Below, piece after piece: positions 10,819 to 20,526 of a stretch of 64,000 nt of DNA. Location: assembly GCA_019188255.1 (NCBI GenBank), contig JAETXT010000007.1, positions 2,294,001-2,358,000 on the forward strand, written 5' to 3'. Positions within the stretch are counted from its first letter, which is position 1. Every line of letters begins with the position of its first letter. The position numbers and the translations under genes were made by a program. Source of the DNA: Verticillium longisporum. Lineage: Eukaryota > Ascomycota > Sordariomycetes > Glomerellales > Plectosphaerellaceae. The notes under the pieces are model-generated. The model saw only the letters and a list, made by a program, of their open reading frames with translations, had not been told where the DNA came from and did not search any database.

Positions 10819-12623
10819 ATGCCCATCAAGTCACGCTGGGAGGAGGAGCTCCCCAACTGCTCGCTCCAGCAGTGGATCTTTGGCTCCCCCTCGGCGCCCC
10901 TGCCCGATCCCACAGTCTTCCCCGCCGCCGACCGCCCGGACACACACTTTGTCCCCTTTTCTGAGTCCCGCCGGCTGGCGAAGCGCATCGCTCTCGGCCT
11001 CCAGGCGGCCGGCCTCAAGCGCGGCGCGCGCGTGCTGCTCTTCTCGGGCAACAGCCTCTACTTTCCCCCCGTCTCCCTCCGCGTACTCATGGCGGGCTGC
11101 GTCTTCACCGGCGCCCACCCACGCTTCGTCGCGCGTGAGCTCGCCTACCAGCTCAAGGACAGCGGCGCCAGCTTCATGGTTGCCGCCGCCGCCAGCATTG
11201 ACATTGCCGTCGAGGCAGCCGCAGAGGTCGGCATGCCGGCCAGCCACGTCTTTGTCTTTGACACGACCATCCCCGGCCAGGCACCCGTGACACCGCCGCG
11301 CGCCGACACCAAGGGCACCCGTCACTGGACGGAGCTGCTGGGGCCGGCGGCCGAAGCCGAGGCCTTCAACTGGGTCGAGCCCGAGGACAGCCGCACGACG
11401 ACGTGCTGCCTCAACTACTCATCGGGGACCACGGGCGTGCCCAAGGGCGTCGAGATTTCGCACTACAACTACGTGTCCAATGGCGCCGGCGTCATCAAGG
11501 TGACGAAGCTGGCGCCTGACTACACGACGGCGGTCAAGCGGCACGTCGGGCTCTGCTTCCTGCCCATGTACCACGCCTACGCGCAAACGTACTTTGTGGC
11601 CAACTTTGCGAGCCAGGGCGTGCCCGTGTACGTCATGCCATCGTTTGACTTTGTCAAGATGCTCACGCATATTCAGCGCTTCCGCGTGACGCACCTCGTC
11701 GCCGTGCCGCCTGTGCTCGTGGCGCTGACCAAGCACCCCGTCGCCAAGACGTTTGATCTCTCGAGCCTCGAGAACGTCGGCTGCGGCGCCGCACCGCTGG
11801 CGGCCGAGACGGCGGCCGAGACGACACGCGTGCTCGGCAAGCCCGACCTGCTGGTGCGGCAGGGCTGGGGCATGACCGAGGTGACGTGTACGGCCATGAC
11901 GTGGGACCCGACGCGGCTGGACCGCACAACATCAGCTGTAGGCGAGATCATGCCCAACTTTTCGGCCAAGCTCGTCGGCGCCGACGGCGTCAAGGTTACC
12001 AAGGCGCGCACACCGGGCGAGCTGCTCATCGCGGGGCCGGGCGTCATGCGCGGCTACTGGCGCAACTCGAAGGCGACAACGGAAACGTTCGCCGTCGATG
12101 CCGACGGCACGCGCTGGCTGCGGACGGGCGACGTGGCCTACGTCGACTCGTACGGGCCCGGCGGCCTCTTCTTCATCGTCGACCGCATCAAGGAGCTCAT
12201 CAAGGTCAAGGGCAACCAAGTGGCGCCTGCCGAGCTCGAGGCGCTGCTGCTCGAGAGGACAGATGTGGCCGATGTGGCCGTCGTCGGTGTGACCATCGAG
12301 GGTGAGGAGAGGCCCCGTGCCTACATTGTCAGAACGCCCGGATCCGAGACGTCGGCCGAGGAGATTGCGACGTGGCTCGAGAAGAAGGTCTCCAGGCACA
12401 AGAGGCTTCGAGGCGGTGTTGCCTTTACGGATGTCATTCCCAAGAACCCCGTACGTCCGCTGATCCTTTTGCTGACTGTCCTCTCTGCAATGACGTGATG
12501 ATGTTCGTTTTTACTGACATGGTCTCGTATGTCTAGTCCGGCAAGATCCTGCGGAAGATCCTTCGCGAGAAGGCCAAGCAGGAAGTGGGTGACCGCGATC
12601 CAGCGACATCGAAGCTTTCATAG
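10819..12623 (+). CDS. AMP-forming acyl-CoA synthetase, 4-coumarate-CoA-ligase-like
   Basis: Member of the ANL superfamily, which activates a carboxylic acid as an acyl-adenylate and transfers it to coenzyme A. Exons are 10819-12450 and 12537-12623, giving 572 residues, normal for the 4CL-like group. Motifs in order: phosphate-binding YSSGTTGVPKG (residues 200-210), GWGMTEVTC, GELLIAGPGVMRGYW, the hinge region TGDVAYVD ... IVDRIKELIKVKGNQVAPAE, and PKNPSGKILRK, whose catalytic lysine is residue 547, reached only after the intron. Substrate cannot be read from the sequence; aromatic or medium-chain acids are possible. The C-terminus is TSKLS, one residue past what would be a peroxisomal SKL signal. 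No biosynthetic cluster partners are nearby, so a housekeeping or catabolic role is more likely than secondary metabolism. Confidence 0.9.
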
Positions 12624-13324
12624 GAGGCATGTTTTCAGGAGCTTCGAGTTCGAGGATGCCGTAAGATTTCTGAAAGGAAGCAAGCGCTGGTTGGAGGCTA
12701 GCATAGAATTGTGATGGATGGCGAAGTACACATAGGGAAGGATGACGAAGGATGCATAGGGAAGGCTGATGAGGAGATGGCAAGGCTGTAGGGAGCAGGG
12801 GCGAGGTGTTCAGAGGCAGGCGAGAGGCGGCCAGGGCAAGAGCAAGGGCCAGGAGCTCATCGCGGGGGAAGCACGGACCCTTCTACGCAAGTTCCCAGGC
12901 AATGCCAGGCCCTTTGGGCAGGCACCCTCCAGCGGACGTCCCGCGATCCACCCCATGCAGAAATGTACGAATCAGGAAGCAGAAAGCTCTGATGCCGCGA
13001 CTTTGCGTGTTTCTGCTCGCCTCTATGCCTGCTCGGACCACAGACCAAACCACCAAGACCCAGCCATCCTCCCTGCTCCCTGCTCCCTAATACTACCATC
13101 TGCTCCTGGCTCCCTGTTTCTGTTTCTTTTTTTTGCAGCCTGATCTAAACATCCTTGGCAGCTCTTCCTCTCCCAATGGCCTGCTAGGTGCCCGAATTCA
13201 ACTGCACGGAAAAGCCTTTAGAGACCGCAATTTTCCCTTCTTCCGAGGTTTCTTTCTCCAACCGCGCATACTTCCCCTTCTCCCATCTCGACGACACTCT
13301 TCATCGCACACATTGACGCCCATC
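12624..13324. other. Intergenic, acyl-CoA synthetase to SPF27
   Basis: No gene seen. There is a CTCCCTG-rich pyrimidine stretch around 13060-13140, presumably the promoter and leader of the SPF27 gene. Confidence 0.55.
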
Positions 13325-14037
13325 ATGACGTCCAGAAACGCTTTTCACGAGTCTCTGCCATGTAGGAACCCACCTCCTCCCAGCCTTGTTCGCTTCCCGG
13401 TCGTGATGACAACCGACTAACCATCTCGCCGTCCGCAGACATCGACACGGAGCCAACCGCCGCCCAGCGCGCCGACGCCGAGTCCCAGATCGCCACGGAG
13501 CTCTCAACCGCCGGCCCGCCCCCGCCCTCCTCGACCCTCCTGCCGCCGCTGCCGCCGTCCAAGCTCTCGCCCCTCATGGCGCAGGAGCTCGACCGCGTCG
13601 CCGCCCAGCAGCCCCTCGCCGCCATCGACCTCAAGCGCTACGAGGCCCAGGAACCCCTCGCCGCCCCGGGCGCCGAGCCCGCCCCCGCCGCCCTCGCCGA
13701 CACGCTGCGCAAGGCCTACACCACCCACACCTACCTTACCGCCCGCGTCGAGAACCTCGAGCTGCTCGAGCGCTGGGGCCGCAACGCCTGGCTCGTCGGC
13801 AACCACCGCCTCGAGGGCCAGCTGCGCGCCCTCGAGAAGGACCTCGCCGACGCCAAGGCCGACATTGACGTCCTCACCCTCGCCCGCCGCCGCGCCCAGG
13901 ATGACGTCGCCGCCGAGATGAAGGGGCTCGACGAGGCCTGGCGCTCCGGCGTCGGCCGCGTCCTCGAGACAGAGATTGCCGTCGAGGCCCTGCGCCGCCA
14001 GGTCCTTACCGAGATGGAACGCAAGGCCAAGGCCTAA
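13325..14037 (+). CDS. Pre-mRNA-splicing factor SPF27 (Cwf7/BCAS2 family)
   Basis: A small, mostly helical core subunit of the Prp19/NineTeen complex, which stabilises the activated spliceosome. Exons are 13325-13361 and 13439-14037, giving 211 residues. The N-terminus spliced across the intron reads MTSRNAFHESLPYIDTEP, the usual beginning of the family. It continues with LMAQELDRVAAQ, AIDLKRYE, TLRKAYTTHTYLTARVENL, LLERWGRNAWLVGN and a C-terminal coiled coil. The codon split CCA T|AC fixes the splice sites. The second exon is strongly GC-biased at third positions, so antisense frames are open but meaningless. Recognised from family pattern; confidence is high. Confidence 0.88.
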
Positions 14038-14522
14038 TGTCGGTCGGCTTGGCTCGGCCTCTGCCTTGGCCAGCTTATTCGCACATGACACGATCGATGA
14101 TACTTTTGAGTTTTGAGCATTTGCTTACATGACGTCAACGTATGAGATTCTCGGACTTCTTCTATGGGACACACCATTGGAAAGGGGGGGGGGGATGTGA
14201 CTGAGAACTAGGGGAAGGAGGACGGGGGGATTGATTCGCTCTGTACGATAGCAGTCACAAGATACCCACATCGGGCGGCAGTCCCCGGACATCAAAATTT
14301 ACAGACAGGCAATCAGTGCAACATAAATCATGATAACTTGATAATGCTCTTCCCACCAGGTATCTGGACGTCACACATCCCATGCCTCCTAGGAAACGAA
14401 GGTAAAAAAAAAAAAGAAAAAAAAGTGGGTGGAAGAAGGCCACCCAAGTCCCGCGCAACGCCGCTATCATCCGTCCTTTCCACGCACAAATGTTCTTCCA
14501 TGCAACTCTCCGGCCGCCCCCA
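14038..14522. other. Convergent 3' region SPF27/PKA-R
   Basis: No gene. Contains a perfect TGACGTCA palindrome (14130-14137), a G run (about 14185-14194) and an A-rich tract (about 14403-14425) between two convergent stop codons. Confidence 0.6.
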
Positions 14523-16017
14523 TCAGGAGGCTTGCAGAGGATCCATGTCCTCTACGCCTGTCTCGATCCCTTGATATTGCGTCCTCCGAAGTAGGCCTTC
14601 CACCGGGCCGAGCAGCCTTGCAAAGGCCTTCTTGCCCAGGCTTGCCACCTTGACCTCGGATGTCGCGACGACACTAGCAGCACGCGGAGCATCGTTCATC
14701 AGCGCCAGCTCGCCGAAAAAGTCTCCCTTGCTATAGTGCTTCACCGAGCCCTCAATATCTGTCTTGTATGCGTCTGCTTCACCTGATTCCAACAGGTAGA
14801 ACGCGTTGCCGGGATCGCCTTCCTTGATTATGGTCTCTCCGGGTCCAAACTTTCGAGTCTCGAGCGCGTCGGCAATCTTGGATCGCTCATATGGTGTGAG
14901 GCTCGAAAGAAGAGGTACTTCTTCAAGGAAGCTCTCGTACATGCGCCTCCTGGAAAAGGTGGACTCCATGAGAATTCGACGGAAGGTCAGGCGGTCGAGG
15001 GCCCACAGCACGCATCCCGCCTCGGCCGAGATGACTGTCGCCGCTCGTGGGGCATTGTACATGAGAGCCAGTTCACCGAAAGAGCCTCCGGCTTGGATCG
15101 AGCCAACCTTCTGGCCCATGCCATCTGGACCAGGTTGCAGAGCGCCGCTGCTGTTGACGTAAAAGTCAAAAGAGCCCTTTTCAACAATGTAGAAAAAGTC
15201 GCCTGCGTCGCCTTGACTAATAACCTTGAAGAGGGTCAGCACAAACTACTGCGATATGTGGGCTGCCTCGGTCACATACCTTGATGTCTTTTGCCGGGAT
15301 TGGCTTCTCGTTAAGCGCCCCCAGGATCTGGGCGCTGGAATCATCTTCTAGGTGGCTGAAAAGGAAGTTGTTCTCCATAGCTTTTTGCAAGCGAGAGAGC
15401 TGCTCGGGTGTCTTCTCGTGATAGGGAGGCGTCCAATTGCTTTCGGTTGAGTCTGCTGACGGCTGCAAGGACTCGGCCGACACTGAGGTGCGGCGGCCAA
15501 AGTTGTACTCGGCAGGGTAGTTCTCAGGGTTAGGAGGGCTTCGAACGGTCGGAGGGCCATCGAAGGGGGCGTCGCCAGCACCGCCGAAGGGACTGCTGTT
15601 GCCGAAAGAGCTAGCGTTGCCAAAGGGGCTGCGAAAAGCTTGGGCAGAGACACCAAAGCTCGGGGACGTGGGTGAGGCGATCGTGTCTGCTTCGTCCTCC
15701 TCAATCACTCTGTGCATGACGTTGCTGCCAGCGGCGGGTGAAGCGTCGCGAGCGCCGAAGGGGTTGGCGTTGGCCCCGAAGGGACTGGCGAAGGGGGCAG
15801 ACATGGTCTGGGGTGCAGGCGTCGGCTCGACAGACGTGTATTTTATGTTTACGCCGACACTCGGGGGCGTAGAGAAGCGTTCAGTATGTTCTCTGTCGGG
15901 GTTGAGGCGCCTGGCAAAGTAGTTTGCGCAGAACTGAAGGATATCGGTGGGATAACGTTCAAGTATGAGTCGATCGAGGGCCTTGATCTCAATTTGGTAA
16001 GCTTTAGGTAACGACAT
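14523..16017 (-). CDS. pkaR: cAMP-dependent protein kinase regulatory subunit
   Basis: Binds and inhibits the PKA catalytic subunit and releases it on cAMP binding. Exons are 15280-16017 and 14523-15224 (intron 15225-15279), giving 479 residues. Domains: an N-terminal docking/dimerisation helix (AYQIEIKALDRLILERYPTD), a linker rich in PFG/SFG, the inhibitor site RRTSVS (R175 to S180, the phosphorylatable RRxS form), then two tandem cyclic-nucleotide-binding domains. Their phosphate-binding cassettes are FGELALMYNAPRAATV and FGELALMNDAPRAASV, both with the cAMP-binding Glu and Arg. The intron falls just inside the first domain. The frame is intact. The upstream 1.9 kb has no other gene and may carry a long leader. 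Confidence 0.95.
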
Positions 16018-17957
16018 GTTGAAATCAGGCCTTGCTTAGGGAATCAGTGATAAGAAGGGGGGGTAAATTGACAGGTGCTAGGCATTAGATTCATGACGTT
16101 GGCGGTGCATAAGAAGGAAGTCATCGTGAGAAGGACAAAGAATGCTGCTGCATCGTGACCATCGGTGGGGGGGATATTGCAGGTGTCAGACCAAACGAAA
16201 TTGCAGGTTCAATATTTACCTGTGCTCCGGGCTGTCTCTGCGTGACCAGTCTGTCTCAAAGCTGCAATGACTGCTCCGTGAACGTTAGCGGCGGCGCTTA
16301 TTGAAGCTGTTGTATTGCAATGACGTTCAAAGGAGGTTCGCCGGGGGAGGGGGCGAAGTTGCTCTCAGAATCCGGGGCTCGATGCCAAGGAAGTTAAGAG
16401 TAGCGCTCGCTGCGTGAGAAGGAAGGAAGGAAAGGCCGTTGGCATGGACATCCCATGCTCCCCGGCTTCGAAATGTGGAATCAAGAAAACAAATGCAAGG
16501 GGACGGGACAGTGCGGCATGGGACGATGGATCATCCACCAACAGCGTGTCATGGAGGGTTGACTCAGACGACAAGGTCTTGGATGCCACGGCTGACTTAC
16601 CAAAATGAGCAGATGGGAGAATCGGGCCTTTATAGGAAGATGCAACTGCAGGTCCAGCAGGGCGGTTGAATGTTGGCTCCCGAGGTTTGAGACGGTCGTG
16701 CGGGATCGTCAAGCTGTAGGTAGAGAGGAGCTCGAGGGACAAGACGCCGAAGGGTCGAGCTCGGGGTGGTGGGTGTCGGAGAGAGCGAGGCAAAGGAGCG
16801 GAGCGAGAATGGAGAAATTGTAGCTACAGAATCCTGCCAGATGCAGATGCCGGCCGGGACGTTCGTCGGAGGGCGAGCCTGTGTGACAAGAGGAGGCCAG
16901 AGAGATGGGGGAAGAGATGGGACGGGCGGATTGGTTTGGCAGCAAACGGTCAGGACTGCAGAGTAAATATGGTTGTGTAGACAAAGGGGTTTGCGGAGGA
17001 GAGAAGGGGGAAACAGTTCAGAAATGGCTGGCCTGGGAGGTCGCTGTATGATACAATGAGAGGATGGAGGGTGAGGGCAGGAGGTGGAAGATGAGGAGCA
17101 GGAGTGACGGGATGGAGAGGGAGGGGGAGGGGAAGGCTCGAGTGGGGACGCTTGTGAGAGTAAGAGGCAACAGTAAAGTACCCTGGACCAGGGCTACTGG
17201 CTGCTGCACAGGCCACACATCTGCCACTGGAAGGCATCGGCGCACCAGGACCCCTCGATGCCCTGTGCGCAGGGAGCAAGAAGCTTGTCGGCAGCCAGTC
17301 AGAGCCGCCGAACTTTTCTAGAAGACGCACAAGCCACATGCTGGTCTGGTGCTTTCCGCAGATGGCCCGAGCTCCGTTGTTCCAGTGTGCTTCGTTTGCG
17401 GATTCCATGCAGCAGGAGTGGCCCAAGCTTCCTTCCGTTTCCTATCCCCATGCCGGCAATGCCTGCCTGTCTGCCTCCCTGACCTGCCACTGTCTCTTGC
17501 CCTATTGTTGGTGCTTTGCCCGCTCCAGGCAGCACATAACAGATTCCACTGCATTGCATCATGAGCACGCGGGGCTCCAGCAACAGCGATCAGCCAGGCT
17601 CTTAAAGATGCATGTCTATTCCAACGCATTGGGTCTTTTGCACGTGCAAAGCTCCATCCTACCAACCTACCTTTCCTTAGGTAGGTACCTAGCTGAGGCT
17701 GGGGAGCCAACTCAGACAAATCGCCTCCGCAAGTAGGTCAACTCTGGAAAAGGTCGTACCCCCAAAACGACGCAAACGGTCAACAATACAATAGATAATC
17801 TGGGTATGGTCTTGATTGCTGAAACAAGCAGGGCATCTCTCTACTGCGGACAGCATCCAACGTACTCACGCCGCAAGGACGTCCACCCTCGTATCTACTC
17901 GACTTTGGCTCCAGCTGTCGCCGGCTTCCCGACTCTATTCCAACTGCTCAAACTTCC
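16018..17957. other. Intergenic between PKA-R and the CCCH protein gene
   Basis: Upstream of PKA-R and downstream of the CCCH gene. No conserved coding sequence seen. Purine-rich stretches around 16920-17160 and an ACCTACC...GGTAGGTACC cluster at 17661-17692. Confidence 0.55.
17661..17692. repeat. TAGGTACC-type motif cluster
   Basis: ACCTACC followed by TAGGTAGGTACCTAG, an inverted arrangement of the GGTA/TACC motif found in several other intergenic places in this window. Confidence 0.7.
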
Positions 17958-19518
17958 TCAGCGGTAGACTCCTTTACAATCAAGACCCACGAGCTGCTGC
18001 TCATAGTAGCTTTTGCCCTGGTCCAGACGCTGCCTGTCCGTCATGAGAGAGGACTCGTTGCCTCGAGTCGCCAAATTCCCGTCCAGGGACCTTAGAATGG
18101 CGTGGTTCCCCAGACTTTCATCAGACATGATAACGCCTGCTCGAGCAAAGGGAGCATATGGGGCTGGACTGTGCCCTAAGTCTGGGACCCTGGACGGTGG
18201 ACCAATGGGCCCCCAGACACAAGGAGTCATCTGTGAAGGACTCTGTTGAACTGCTGTGATGTGGCCTGCCGAGCTTGCATCAGCGACCGCCCGTGGGCTA
18301 CCGCTATCTCGGGATAATGTACCAGGACCACCATTTGTCACATAGCCCATCCTATACTCTCGAGCCCGAGAGGGGCCCCTCTCTGTCGTGTCACGCAGCC
18401 CTACGGGCGCAAACTTCGATACGTCTCGATGTCGCCATGCAGCTAAGTGTTGAGGCCGGTAGGTTGCCGTCTGGTCTACTTTGCTCTGATCTGCTTCAGC
18501 CACGGCACCGCGGCCTTGTTGCTCACCTCCGAGCACGGCGCTGCCGGGGGCTGAAGTAACTTGGACGGAATCATCAACGTTCCGACCACTAACAGTCAGC
18601 TGTCGTCGTTGCAACTCGGCCTGCTGCTTCCTCCACCATGTCGGGAGCCCATGGAATAAGCCCAGACTGTGTTGCGTGGCCTTGTCGAGCGGCATCTCGT
18701 GCTTATACCTGCAGCCTTGCTGCGTGAAGGCACACACACCCTCGTGCACCCATTTGTCGCAGTAGACCTTGGTCCTCTTGGGACCGGCTGGCGAGCATGC
18801 CACGATGGTATCGATGGTCTCCTATCACAAAGCTGGTTGTCAGCACAATGACCAAGGCCAGGCACGGAATCAACTGCAAGCGCGGCACGTTGCGCATAAT
18901 ACTGAACGTTACCTGAATGGTATCAGTTACTGGTCCGGGAGACGGCGGGGGTGTCTATGCCGTTCAGTCACCTTCAAGCGCGCCCAACCTGAATAAGGGA
19001 AGCCATCATCTCACCTTCAACGTGACAGGCTGCACATTACTGGGCAGACCTCCGACAGGCTCAGCGCCTGGGAGCGGTAGCACCATCATCCCCCCAGAGC
19101 CCTGCTGTATGGCAGGAATGCCCAATACTGGCGGCAGCATGTCTGCCGGTATCAGCCTGGTATAGTTTCCATTGCCTCTGTCGAAGCAGTATGCGTATAT
19201 GCCTGGCAGCTCAGTCTTGTCGCGATCCTTGAGCCGGCGTTCTGGGATACAGTCACCGCTTGGGGCCGGGCTGGGGCTGAGGGGGGAGAATTGTCCACTC
19301 GTGTTTGCCGACGCCAGTTGCCAGTCATGCGATTCGAGACATCGTGGTGTGCTTTCCACCACTGGTTTGGCGGACCAGCTCACGTTGGTAAGCGATGCAT
19401 GGCCGTCTCGGTCGTCTCTCCTTGGCACTTGATGGTGCTGGTGGGTTAACTTGTGCGTATCTGTCGCCATCCTCCGACGATGCTGATCAGTCGTCCTGGT
19501 GATCAAGTGCTCGCCCAT
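17958..19518 (-). CDS. CCCH zinc-finger protein, fungal family of unknown function
   Basis: Three exons, 19015-19518, 18913-18954 and 17958-18821, all in phase, give 469 residues. The N-terminal exon ends in a block that looks conserved (IYAYCFDRGNGNYTRLIPAD, then GIPAIQQGSGGMMVLP). The 14-codon middle exon encodes TPPPSPGPVTDTIQ. The third opens ETIDTIVA and soon reaches a single zinc finger with spacing C-x8-C-x6-C-x3-H (YCDKWVHEGVC ... CRYKHEM), followed by DKATQHSLGLFHGLPTWW. The remaining C-terminal 190 residues are low-complexity. Single CCCH fingers bind RNA in other families, so an RNA-related role is possible, but I do not know a function. The intron calls rest on consensus sites and on restoring a continuous family-like text. 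Confidence 0.78.
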
Positions 19519-20526
19519 GAGTCTGAAGTGTGCGTTCTCAACCCTATAAGCGTTCTCGTCGCCTGAATGATGGAAAGTGTCGTCTTCACAAGACGACGTT
19601 CACGGCGACGGCGCGATGGCAGGGTCGCGAACGCTACCTCTGTGAGTGGCGGGTCGTATGTAGGGGAGAGACACGCCGGGCTTCTCCAGGACGAAGATGG
19701 AGGAAATGTGAGAGGAATACGGAGGTAGAAGAAGTGGAAGAGTTGATGTTGGAGAAGCAAAGGGACACAAGTCGCTGCTGCAGTGGTCTGTTTTCTGCAT
19801 CACCTGCAAACCGTCTTTCCCCATGCCGCCTCCCCCGTCCGCTGCGCAAATCCCAGCTCCGCGTCAGTGCTTCGTTGCCCCCGTGCAGGTTTAGAACGCG
19901 GCAGCTTGGTCTGCTTGACGAACGCCGCCGGGAGAGGTGCTGAGCAGAGTACCGAGACAAAGATCGTGTTGGCCGCGGATAACAAGGCACAAGAGGAAGG
20001 ATGAGCAGAATGAAGGGAGGGGGGGGGGTTGTTGGACTGCTATGCACCCCTCCCTCCACGACCAAACCAGAGACGCCCGTTTGTGTCCTCACAGCTGAAC
20101 CCGTTTCTCTGACCGAGCCAGGTGGCTTGGGCCGCCGTTTGCCCGATATTAGTCCAGATTTGCCACGATGAGGCGGATAGCTGCAGTTGCGGATTTGTGC
20201 CCCTACACGTGACAAACAGGGTGTTGGACAGCCGCTGGCTACAGTTGCATCTGATAGGCCTTTCATGGTCATGGACGTCCCGAGCCGGTGAAGTCGTACT
20301 CATGGTTTTAAATTCATCATGTGTGTAAGCTAGTATGATAGACGTCTATCTTGAGCCCTACTTGACCCCTTTATGAACGAGAGCCCATGGGGTTTTCTGC
20401 AACCGAAGACGTATTCTGTCGTCCTCTCCGTAACCAAAAGCTAGATTGAAGCCATATTCAACCGCATATAAACGAAGAGCCATCCCGTATCATGTATCCG
20501 ATGAGCTATTGCCTCACTCCCCCTGG
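19519..20526. other. Intergenic, upstream of the CCCH gene and downstream of the Mit1-like gene
   Basis: No recognisable gene. A G run near 20018-20027. It should hold the promoter of the CCCH gene and the 3' end of the remodeller mRNA. Confidence 0.5.

Noticed and set aside
10819..12623. Secondary-metabolite cluster around the acyl-CoA synthetase
   Set aside because: Neighbours are SAGA, splicing and PKA genes; no synthase, P450 or transporter nearby.
12640..12660. GAGTTCGAGGATGCC resembling a tRNA B box
   Set aside because: No matching A box upstream at the right distance and no acceptor pairing.
14130..14137. Perfect CRE palindrome as a promoter element of PKA-R
   Set aside because: It lies between two convergent 3' ends, not upstream of a gene, so a promoter role is unlikely.
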